Assembly: GCF_000208865.1 (NCBI RefSeq)
Contig: NC_018390.1
Location: 4,606,270 to 4,670,269, forward strand
Length of the DNA: 64,000 nt
Source of the DNA: Neospora caninum Liverpool
Lineage: Eukaryota; Apicomplexa; Conoidasida; Eucoccidiorida; Sarcocystidae
Direction of reading: 5' to 3'
Shown here in pieces: positions 49,839-59,692 of the stretch. The notes beneath the pieces are model-generated. The model ran no database searches. It was not told where the DNA came from and was given only the letters and a program-made list of their open reading frames with translations. Each line of letters opens with the position of its first letter. Position 1 is the stretch's first letter. Both the position numbers and the translations under genes were made by a program.

Positions 49839-50317
49839 CTTGAGCTCAGAGAATTGGGACGCGTCCTGGCGCTCGCCGCCGACGTATGAGGGTTTGCCGA
49901 AACAGGTGCTCGCGAATAAGCTCCACGTCGCCTGTGTGCATGATTGTGTCTGTGGCGGTTCGCCGTGTAGCGACGTTCCCTGTCGTCGCTCCTTACGACT
50001 GATTCAGTGTAGCTTTCATAGCTTGGCTCGTCAGTCACGTCCGCGTCACTCGCCTCAGTCTCGGTGCTGTGACGTGATTGTATGGTGTTTCCGCCGCTCT
50101 CGGTCATATAGTCTGTATCTTCAGTGGTGCCATCATCGCTAACGCTTGTCATATATTCCATGTCGAAAAGCCGCCGCGGGGCACTGCCGGCTGCGTGGGC
50201 CGCTGAGGTCCGCGTTGCACAGAAAGAGTCAGGCATGGGCGGGAAAAAAACCATCAGAGCGATAAAAGCGGAAAGAGAAAGACGTGGACAGGAACCATGC
50301 GGCCACGACATCTGCAT
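49839..50317 (-). CDS. Exon coding a signal peptide and a Ser/Thr/Glu-rich, Arg/His-rich secreted segment
   Basis: The frame starts at ATG 50317 and runs to a donor TCAAG|GTTGAT at 49839, about 160 residues. The N-terminus MQMSWPHGSCPRLSLSAFIA, followed by LMVFFPPMPDSFCATR, has the n-h-c layout of a signal peptide, with likely cleavage near FCA. It is followed by an acidic Ser/Thr/Tyr stretch (EYMTSVSDDGTTEDTDYMTE) and a basic Arg/His stretch (RRYTANRHRHNHAHRRR). This resembles exported or secretory-organelle proteins of coccidia in style only. The exon leaves two bases; its phase fits the hydrophobic exon at 48660-48754, which would add a membrane helix. It also fits an acceptor near 49692, which would give a short soluble C-terminus ending at 49632. 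An upstream in-frame ATG near 50425 would bury the signal peptide. Confidence 0.5.
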
Positions 50318-51674
50318 CGCTCGAGTAGAGAGTCGCCACGAGCCTGTCTCGTGCATCACCGTTTTTCCGACCGACGCCCCCGCCGGGCGGCCAGGAGAGA
50401 CGGACGGACTAGCTGACGTCACCATTCTTGCGAGGGAAAAGAACACATACGGAAAATCCACGAAAGAGCGAGGGCCTCAGAGAAGACGATGTGGTAATCT
50501 GGGACGAGAACCGCGGTAGTGTGGCTTTAATAAGGGGGAGTTCCACGTGAGTGTGGGGCAATACGGAACTGCTGGTAGGTCCCAGCAGGTTTCAGACACT
50601 GTGGAAGGGAGTTTACGCACTTGAATGTCATTTTCACCTCAACAAAACATGGTTGGTACGTTCGGTGTACAGTTCGTGCAGCGTTATTTGAAGCCCGGTT
50701 GCCCTCACAACGGCAGGTCAACGGAGGCAAATGAGAGGGAGCAGCGGGTAATGCATATTTGACACAGAGCGAACTTCTTCCAGGGAAACTTCGAAAAACT
50801 GAAAAACTGCCGCATTTGAATTTGACACTGACCAACGGCCAAAACGCCAGCAAGGCAAACGAAAGAACGTTGCAGACGAAACCGGTGTGTTGTTCGTCCT
50901 AGCCAATCCCGGGGTGCGGTTCCCCTGATGCAATGCTCTTTACTTTGACACTCCGTAGATTTCTGCGTTTCGTCATGACAAACTCAACGGCCTCACTTTC
51001 AAAGGAGCCTGTTCGTTTTAGACGAGTCACCGTGCATTTGCGCTACAGGGAATCGGATGATGCGGAGCAGGGGCGAAAAGTCGCACATGGTACGGGCGGG
51101 TGCGGCGCGAACGGATGGATACTACTATGCTCGGCTACTCGTGCAAGGCCGGCCAGAATTTTTTCGGACTCGCATGCGGCCTTGATCGGACGAAGAAACA
51201 AATGCCAGACGTGGTTCCCCCGACACTCTCACTAGCATCAGTAAGCCACGAGATGCTACGGCGGTCATGGTTGTGTGACTGAACCCATTTTTACGGTACG
51301 GGAGGAGGCAGGCCTGTCGCACCAAGCATTTCTCCGTTGAACCGACTTGTGGGCCAGCCTCGCTTGCGAAGGACCGCCGCATGCCTGTTACACACCAGTG
51401 CTTCTCAATGTCTGATTACCACAGGCTTTCGTTCGCCGGCATTTTCTTATCCCTTTCCTACTTCGTCATGGGCTTTTTCTAGCAAGATGGGCGCGAACGT
51501 GGCGAGAAAAACCTCCCTAGTCCTCGATTGCGGTTCGTTTGCTCTCTTTTCCACCTCGCGGTCCGGTTGGCTATTTGCGGACATGACTAGGAGTCACTCA
51601 TTTGTTACGCGAACTACAGCGCAAAAACATACCAGGCTTTTCTGTGAGGTTTGAGGAAGCGTTGCGCGCGACAC
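50318..51674. other. Divergent intergenic region
   Basis: About 1.36 kb between the start of the signal-peptide exon (minus strand) and the methyltransferase start (plus strand). It should hold both promoters. No frame with motifs is visible. Confidence 0.45.
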
Positions 51675-54107
51675 ATGGGGGACTCGCGAGATGACAGCTT
51701 ACTGGGGGATTCAAGCGACGTCGCGGCGGGGAGCCGCCCGTTTTCGCAGCAGCTGCCAGAGGCATTCGCTGCCTACCTCAAGCGAAACAATGTCGACATT
51801 TCTTCGTTTGACATCCCCCTGGAAATTCCTCGCTACTTTGCTGTGCTCTATCCGGCGCCTGCACTAACGCGGGCTGCAGCGGCCATGGTCCAGGAGACCT
51901 TGAAAAGCGGAGACGGGCCAGCCGCCTCGCTCGTGCGTCTGCTCTATTCTCCGCCGTTGGATTCCGGAGCCGTCCATGGCGCCTTCCCACGCGTTTTCTC
52001 TGAGTCGCTTGTGTCTGCTGTGCATGCGAAGGACTGTGTGCTTCATTCACTCGATGCCAACCGAAACTGGAGTGGGGCTGCCGGCATGGGAGAGGGAGCG
52101 GAAGGCCTCGAAGCGTCTTCCGTCCCACCAGCAGAACCACCCGCGTCGAGGCGGCAGCTGCCTCCGTACGAGCAGTACGTTGCGACTCTCTTGTCTTGCA
52201 TCCAGTCGGAACTCAAGCTAGTTCGCCCGCCGTCGCCGGTACCGTGGCTGCTGTCCAACTGCCTCGGCGTGGCGGACGAACTAAGGTCTCGGGGGTCTGC
52301 GGCGCTGATTCCAACCTTCCCGATTGTTTTTTCTCTTCCCCCCAGTGTTTCTCCTCGCAACTGCACTCCCTACCGGCTCGGCCTGATCCACCCCCTTGAC
52401 GCAGCGTCGGCTGCGGCTGCGGCAGCCCTACGGCCGGAGCCTGGGGATGTCGTGTGCGACCTCTGTTGCGCGCCTGGGAACAAATTGGTGCTTCTGGCCA
52501 ACGCCGTTGCGGAGCCGCTGGGTCGCAGACCCAGCACCAGACGTCGGACAAGGAGTCACTCGCATGCGTCAAACGCCGATGGCAACTCCGCCGCTCCAGG
52601 CGACAGTGAACAGAGTGGTCTCTCACACGTATCCCTGCAAAGTCACCCGGAACCGAGTTTTTCGAGCACCAGGTGCGGCATGGTTGTCGGAGTGGAAGGT
52701 CGTCGGCATCGGGGAGACGTGTGCCGGCGCATTGTACGAAGGCTTGGCGCCCGAAATGTTCTTCTGGTGCTGCAGGATGGACGGCGTTTTTCTGGCGGGT
52801 GTACGTGCGTGTACGGCCAGGAGGGAGAGTGCTTTCGAAGTTCGAAGGCACGATCAGGGAAGACGCGTGGTGACCATCACTTCGACGACGCTAAGAAAAA
52901 TGGTGACGGAAGACCGTCAAGTGTCGACACTAGCGGCCAGCAGTCCGGCGCGCACAAGAGGCCTTTGGCGGGCGGCCGTCTCTCACGCCGAAAGGCACGG
53001 AAACGGGATGAAGCGTCTGAGGTGCCTTGCATTGATCTCCTTGCCGGACGCGACAATTTCGTTGAGTCGGAGGGTGACGCGCCGCCAACGGAACTGTCGG
53101 ATGGAACGCGAGATACTGCTGCGGAAGACGCAGGCCGCTGTGCTCCTCCGCAGAGCGGGGCAAGCGAGGCACCGTATGATTCGCGGTCAGAAGCAACCCA
53201 GCGTGACTGTTTTGGAAAGTTCGACAAAGTTCTTGTGGACGTGGAGTGCACACATGATGGCTCGCTGCGACACATGCAGAAGTTCGGGCGGCAGTGGCGG
53301 TGGGACGACTTCCAAAAGAAAATGCAAATGGCGTCATCAGCGCCGAAAGCGTGTGACTGTAGACGCGACTCCACTCGTCCCGCGGGCATGGACTGGCCCG
53401 CGGGGTTCAACGGAGGGGACGGCAGTGGCTCCGAAGAAGTCGCCTGGGCAATCGAGGGACTCCCTTCTGGAGCCGATCTCCCCGCTGAGGACTACGTGAA
53501 ACTTCGGCGGCGCCAGCGGCAACTGCTTCAACGCGGTTTCGACCTTCTTCGTCCAAATGGACTGCTTGTCTACAGCACATGCAGCAAGTGCGAGGATCAG
53601 AACGAGCAGGTGGTTCGGGATTTCCTCAGGTGCAATGACGCTGCCGCTCTGTATCCGCTGCCATGTCGCGGTTTACGAAACGTAGCGTCAGGAGAAGGTT
53701 CTCCAATGCCGGATGCATGCGATGGCCAACCGGCACCGGAGAGCAACGCGTTCTGGGACCGGTGTCAACTGCTTATGAACGAGCATGGCTCTGGTGGATG
53801 GCCGGCGGTCCCATCGAGTCTCTTCCTCGATGAGAGCCTGCGGAGACACCCGGCAGCCTTTGTTTTGAATGACACGCGTGGCGCTGCCACGGGGGAGTCC
53901 AGTAGTGACCACGGCGCCTCGCGTGGCGGCGACTACTTGCACAACCATGAGTCTGCAGAAAAATGCTATGGCGGAAAGAGCCAGGCGAAGTGCCGTCCCT
54001 ACCGACCCTGTAGCTGTTACTTCGGGCCTGAGCAAAGCGGAACGAGTGGGCTGTTTCTCTGTTGCATCACTAAGTTATTCTGTCCGGATCGAAACAAACA
54101 TGCTTGA
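51675..54107 (+). CDS. NOL1/NOP2/Sun-family RNA cytosine-5 methyltransferase
   Basis: One uninterrupted frame of 810 residues starting at ATG 51675 (the upstream in-frame TTG at 51651 is not a likely start). The family transfers a methyl group from S-adenosylmethionine to C5 of cytosine in rRNA or tRNA. The Rossmann fold is cut by inserts. The motif order is HPLDAASAAAAAALRPEPGD, then motif I DLCCAPGNK (about residue 261), GMVVGVEGRR, LVLQDGRRF, then motif IV VDVECTHDGS (about 520) with its Cys. RQRQLLQRGFDLLRPNGLLV then leads into motif VI YSTCSK (about 632), whose Cys is the usual nucleophile. Both catalytic cysteines are present. Motif I differs from the common DxCAAPGxK, and motif IV has Glu where Pro usually precedes Cys. 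Long Ser/Arg/Asp-rich inserts lie at about 285-320 and 390-510. Which NSUN subfamily it belongs to is not certain. Confidence 0.85.
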   Translation: MGDSRDDSLLGDSSDVAAGSRPFSQQLPEAFAAYLKRNNVDISSFDIPLEIPRYFAVLYPAPALTRAAAAMVQETLKSGDGPAASLVRLLYSPPLDSGAVHGAFPRVFSESLVSAVHAKDCVLHSLDANRNWSGAAGMGEGAEGLEASSVPPAEPPASRRQLPPYEQYVATLLSCIQSELKLVRPPSPVPWLLSNCLGVADELRSRGSAALIPTFPIVFSLPPSVSPRNCTPYRLGLIHPLDAASAAAAAALRPEPGDVVCDLCCAPGNKLVLLANAVAEPLGRRPSTRRRTRSHSHASNADGNSAAPGDSEQSGLSHVSLQSHPEPSFSSTRCGMVVGVEGRRHRGDVCRRIVRRLGARNVLLVLQDGRRFSGGCTCVYGQEGECFRSSKARSGKTRGDHHFDDAKKNGDGRPSSVDTSGQQSGAHKRPLAGGRLSRRKARKRDEASEVPCIDLLAGRDNFVESEGDAPPTELSDGTRDTAAEDAGRCAPPQSGASEAPYDSRSEATQRDCFGKFDKVLVDVECTHDGSLRHMQKFGRQWRWDDFQKKMQMASSAPKACDCRRDSTRPAGMDWPAGFNGGDGSGSEEVAWAIEGLPSGADLPAEDYVKLRRRQRQLLQRGFDLLRPNGLLVYSTCSKCEDQNEQVVRDFLRCNDAAALYPLPCRGLRNVASGEGSPMPDACDGQPAPESNAFWDRCQLLMNEHGSGGWPAVPSSLFLDESLRRHPAAFVLNDTRGAATGESSSDHGASRGGDYLHNHESAEKCYGGKSQAKCRPYRPCSCYFGPEQSGTSGLFLCCITKLFCPDRNKHA

Positions 54108-55512
54108 TGCCCGGTCTAACGACAGGAGGAACCTTGACGTGTCCGGCCTTCCAGTCCTGAAGGCAGGGACACTGCGCAAGTCCGCCTGATCTGTCTTCTT
54201 GCTGTACGCTCGGACTGGTTGTCAACTAAACACAATTGCTGCCGTTTTCTTGTGTAGACGGGTTCCCCATTTCAAAGGCAAGTTTGAAGAAATCACCAAC
54301 CTCCCGGGCACGCACCTCACGCTTACTGCATGCAAAATGGGTAGATATGGACGGTAGACAGGATCCTGCAAATTGATTTTCGCTAGTGCATGGCACTCAC
54401 ATCATCGGATCATAAAACGGTCTTGAATCGCGGAGGCGGGTCCCAAGTGGGTTTGCGTCGTGATGCTCGTCTGCTCTCACCGCACGCAGACTGATGTTCA
54501 CCTGTTGCCGGACAGTCGCGTTCTTTCCCCCTTAACGAGCCTTCCGTTCCTCAGTATTGGCTACCACAAGCCAATATCCGCACGTTTAGCGAGCTATGGG
54601 AACTTACTCTACCAGCCCGTTATAAACATTTATGTATATTGTATTCGCGCACCCCCGTGGCACAAGATAACGCAACGCAGAAACCACCACTTCGTCGAGC
54701 CAGTATCTGTCTCCGTGGAAGTTGCACATTTTAAGGCCTGCCTTTCCTTATGTGGCCGTGCCGCGCATGAAAGTACTCGACAAGCCAGAGAGGTAGAGCT
54801 GCGTTGAAAGGAAAAAACGGGCTTGATAATCCTGCCAACATAGCGACTCTACAATACCGCGACTGCAATGCTATTACAAGTAGCGGACCGCCGTCAGGTG
54901 AAACACTGATTGACATTCACTTCGTTCCAGCCCAGTTGAGTAAGTCAAAAGACACTTAATAGGACACTCCCAGCAAAAGGAGTTCTCCTTTTCCAGACGC
55001 GTTGTCGTTGCTACACAAATCAGCTGGGTTTATACAATTACCGCTGGCGGACCACGTCTGCTCTTTCTCTCCAAGGAGCCATTCAGTGTCGGAACGACAA
55101 ACAGAAAGCGCTGTTTCTTGTACAGACAACTTCCACTCCTTCCGCGAGTTCTCTTCTCCTGAACTTGGGGACCTCGACAGCACCTGCGTGCGCCTGCGCC
55201 CTGCGGCTCTTCTGCTCTCCACAGTCTATACTTTCTGGTATACATTTCAGTTTGTCTACCAGAATTTGGTGGAGTCATAAACCCTCTCGTACACATTCAA
55301 CTTTCCTTCTGCACCCACGCTCTAAACGGCGGAGAGTCATACGTTTTTTTAGAAAAAATTGCGACTGTAGAAACAAGAGACTCCATGCTCAAACTTTTTT
55401 CAGACACAATAGGCCGTTATCCACCGCACTGTCGACTGCTGAGCAGAGCTCCTTTGAGAAGGCGTCCCGGCTCTGAAACTGACTCGGATCTATGCACAAG
55501 TCGAGGCGGAAT
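54108..55512. other. Intergenic region between convergent genes
   Basis: About 1.4 kb between the methyltransferase stop and the COX10 stop, presumably two 3' untranslated regions. No frame with motifs. Confidence 0.45.
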
Positions 55513-58500
55513 TCATGGCGACGGCGGCTTTGGCCGTTCTGAAGGTTCCCGGCAGCTTGGCGACGGGTGCCCATCTGTTTTTCTTCCCTCGCATGCGCCA
55601 GAGCCAAACTGCGGGAAAAAAAGTGACGCGGCCTGGCTGATGGGACAACCTCGCTGCAGGCCAAACAGGTGTTCGTGTGGACAGAACTGCGATAAGGTGC
55701 ATCTCACCCGCCCAACGAAAGTACTCTCGGGGTGCCCAGGAGGTCGTCCGTGGAAGAATTGAAAAGCACAGCCAGCGTGTGTCTTTTCGGCGGATGCGTT
55801 GCGTGACACGGAAGGCTGTTGTGAGGAGGCAGACACAGTGGAGGGCTTTGCTTCGCCTTCCCCTAGCACACGCAACTGGCAAGTCGGTTCTGCATCGGCG
55901 TTCGTGCTTGTTCCGTGTGACATGGGGCTCACGCCCATTCCAGATGTCGAAAAACCTGCTTCATCTCCGTCTTCTCTCGCAGAACGCGAGCACTCCGCTG
56001 AAGCTGCATCGCTGAACGTCTCCAGATGGCTTTCTCTGGCGCGATCCTCTCCCACCACTCCTGTCGGAGGCACGCCTTTGCCCTCACATGTTACCTGTTT
56101 CCGTCTGTCTTCGTCTCCAGCACTCAGGGCCGGCCGCGCTGTCCCTCGCTGTTGCTCGTGCTGATCTACCGGTTGCTGGTTTTCACAACGCTTCCGACGC
56201 AGGATGGGGCAAAGCTGAACGACTCCCAATTCCACTTTTCCGTAGAGAAAGCACAACGTCCGAAGTGGTGTAGTGAGCACCATTTGGACGTATGAGCAGC
56301 CCCCACGGTCTGCGCAAACTTCCTCCTCTGCTGAGGCCACGCGACTGGAGGTTCGGCAGTCCTTTTTCGAAGGACGATCAAACGGGGAAGCGGGTGTGAC
56401 TGGTTTCATGTGGTAGACGGCAAGTCCGAGTAGAAGCATAATATGCCACAGGGAGTGAAGAAAGAAATGCCTCCCGCTCGCCTTCTCAGGACGGGCACAG
56501 AACCGTCGAAAAGACTGCGCGATAAAGGCATTTGCTGGGAGAGAAGAAACCACGAACATCCACGTTGTCACGCCCATTGTCGACGCTGCCTGAAAAAAAC
56601 GTAACAGTGAACAGTTTCCTGCGTGCGAAATTCGGACGAATGGAAGATTAACACCTGACACGGCAAAGACACTCAAGGACCACGTTTCCTCGCGGGGCAT
56701 ACTGCTGGATTCTAAAGTGCCGTCCTTCCTTCACGCAAAAGGACATCGTATACCCAGCAAGACGGGTATGCTCACAGCGCTTGCAGCAGCGTTTCCCCGA
56801 ATTCCTACACCACCCCTCTTGTCGGATACGCCTGCTTCGCCCGTCGGTGAAGAGCGTCTTGTAAGCGGAACACTGAGTTTGCACCGACGCACTGTAGCGC
56901 TCACTTCCCAGGAGAACAAATAGCAGGAGAGGCAAACTGGCCCTCGTGATCCGAAAGAACACTTCCTCCTCGCAGCAGTGGTGAGGGAGCTCATAAGCAT
57001 GCAGCAGATGACGGTGCACCAGCTGCGCGAGGACCCGTAAGAAGAAACCAAAAGAAGCCATTGAAGAAAAGAATCCGCAACGAGTGGCCTACCAAGGGAG
57101 TGAGAAGAAGGGCACCCAAGTATCGCCGACAAAGAAACTTGGTTTGTACCGCGTGCTTGTCGTCCGTGACACCAAACATTTTGTATCCGCCGCGCTGGTA
57201 ATCTGCCCGGTGAAGCCAGCAGAGCATGTAGAAGTGTGGAAACTGCCACAGGTACTGCAGCGCGAATAAAATCCATGGATGCAAGCACGCCAGGGAGCCC
57301 TGAACAGACACCCGCAAAACATAACGCACGGAAACGCACGAGTGAGTCCTCTCTCGTCAGAAAGGGGCAAAAGCTCGAAGTCCGTCGAGAACGGACGAAC
57401 TGTCCTGTACCCACGTCCACAGCGTGAACTCCACGAACTATCATCTTCACTTGGACGACACACTAACGGGGTCACGTATAGACCACAAACGTTTGCAGTC
57501 GCGTCCCCTACATGATGGTGTAGATAAATCAACCTCTCCGCAAAATAGTCCTCAGCAGCTGCCAAGCGGTGTCTGACTTCACGTGCGGGCGAGTCAGGTA
57601 ACTGCCGTGTAGGGCGCGGTCGTCTCTTCCCCCTCCGCCAGCGCCTCATCGCATGTCTCGCGAAGAGCCCCACAGAGACAAAAACACGAAGAGGTGGACA
57701 CGTTGGAACGATACACAAAGGCATTGACGCGTACGCATTAATACCGGAGCAGAGAGGCTTATCTACGCACGCGTCCCGAATTCTTTGTAAGAGAGCATTT
57801 GTGCTCAAGACAGCCACGTCAGGACCCAGGAAAGGCAAAATATCAACTTAAGGTTTCAGTCTTACTCCAGCAGCGCTCCAACCAATCAACAAGGGAATGG
57901 CGCCTACAACCGCGCCAACGTGAGTGCTATACGGATTCTTCGTCTTCAGAGGTGTGTACACTCCCGCGTAGAGGGCAATGTTGAAGGTGGCCAAGGCGGC
58001 AGCCGTCATGTTAGGGAAGTGCGCAGACAGCAGCGAGACTCCCGCCACAGCCGACAGTGCCGCGAAAGCGGCACAAGCAGGAGGTGAGAGGTAACCGCTT
58101 GCAACTGGGCTGCAGGCAAGGAACGATTCGCGGCCGCGTTAGAAATGACGGGTGCTACACGTTTTCCTGGTGTAGGCGATTTTCCACAGTTCCACAAGTC
58201 CGCAAGAGAAAATGCGCAACGGTTCCATCTTTGGAGTCGTGGACGGTCAATGGTCGCCAGAGGTTTCCCCTGTATCACGGTTTCGCCGCTCAACACGATG
58301 ATTGTGAATGATTGTGACGGCAGCACTGTGAGCGGGAAGCGACAGCGCCGGAGAAGATGGAAAACAGGAAAGAAGAACAAACGCTACACACGCGAGTTTT
58401 CTCTAAAACCTAGACGGACTCGTTTTCTCTACTTCATATGTTTCTCACCGGTGTCGTGTACGCTTCATCAAACTATCTAGCTTCCGCTCGTAGAGTTGAT

Positions 58501-59692
58501 TCAGTGCATTCGCCGCAGCAGAACTTCCAAAGACCCCCGCGAACAACGCCCCGACGGATGCCGCAAGTTGCGCCGCTGTTACCCCGGACACGACCGCCGC
58601 CAACGCACTGGCCGCCCCTGTCGAGGCGCCAGATTCTGCAGCTTCCTGGAGCAGGAGCAGACCAGTGGAGCCCACGCCGCTGTCTGCACCCGCCGCAAGA
58701 CCCGTCCAGAAGTCGGGCAGAGCCTGGATCCCACCCCCGTAGCCAGCGAGAGTGGAAAGTGCTACCCACACACTCAGGCGACCCTTCGACAGAGCCCAAT
58801 ATGCAGCGCAGTCCCTGGGGAAGCTCCAGGGACGAAGCGGTGCAATCGGGCCGTTGCTGGGCGACAGCAGTCCTGCTTGACGCTCACAGGCTCTCGACGT
58901 AGACGGGGGACAGGCTGCGTTCTCATCTCCAGTTGTCTCTTCCAAAGATGACGCTCGCACCTTCCTCGAAAGGCTTTCGCCGTCAGCGGAGCCTGACGAG
59001 CCGCCAGCCGACGCGAAAGAGCCTCCTGGGGCCTCGCACTTGGGTGCGTACGACGCGACGCGTCTGGACTCAGCGCTATCCACCAAAGCGGGGGAGTCAC
59101 CGCAAATCCGAGTCTGGGAAGAGAAAACTCGAGACCGATTTCCAGTGCAGAGCAACTGCCATGACGGAAAGATAGACCGCCCAAAATGTCGAAGTAGGAG
59201 GGCCTTCGTGTGGATCATCCTCCCGTGTGTCCGCTTGAGCAGGTGGCGCTCCGGAACAAGGTCGCAGTACGACCAGAAATATCCCCACGCGGGGCATTCA
59301 GATTGCCTTTCCATGCAAAAGCCGGCTTGGGGGCCCGCTCTACGGTGCCCAGAGCCATTGTATGCCAGCCTTCTCGAGTCCTTCCAACTGCATCGGGCTC
59401 CCGGGAAATGGCGAGCAGTCGCGTTCGGCCGCACATGCCCACTCAAAAGTGGAGTGAAGTTGGGTTGCTGTCGGCCACGGTGAGACTGTGCTCCCATGCC
59501 TACGGCAATAGTGCAAGCTTCTGTAACGCACGGTGTGGCCGACACCCCAGTTTCCAGTGAAGAGAGAGACGGCAGGAAACTCCTTGTTGGCCTCATTCGG
59601 TAACGCGCACACGCCACACTGGGGGGATCACAAGACCATGCATGCCGACGATGGCAGCTATGGAGGAGATGCTTCGAGCCCACACCCTGCAT
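55513..59692 (-). CDS. COX10: Protohaem IX farnesyltransferase (haem O synthase), mitochondrial
   Basis: Four exons on the minus strand: 58449-59692 (ATG at 59692), 57866-58109, 57093-57299 and 55513-56589, all in phase, about 923 residues. COX10 attaches farnesyl to haem B to make haem O for cytochrome c oxidase, in the inner mitochondrial membrane. UbiA-type motifs occur in order: YWALSKGRLSVWVALSTLAG, ANALNQLYERKLDSLMKRTR (prenyl-diphosphate site, with Glu at one Asp position), ALATFNIALYAGVYTPLK, VGAVVGAIPLLIGW, LWQFPHFYMLCWLHRADYQR with GGYKM, and GVTTWMFVVSSLPANAFIAQ. Human COX10 is 443 residues; here about 290 residues precede the first helix and about 290 follow the last one, both low-complexity. 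The Arg/Ser-rich N-terminus could be a targeting sequence; a second ATG about 32 codons in is possible. The C-terminal extension is open but not conserved. Confidence 0.88.
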
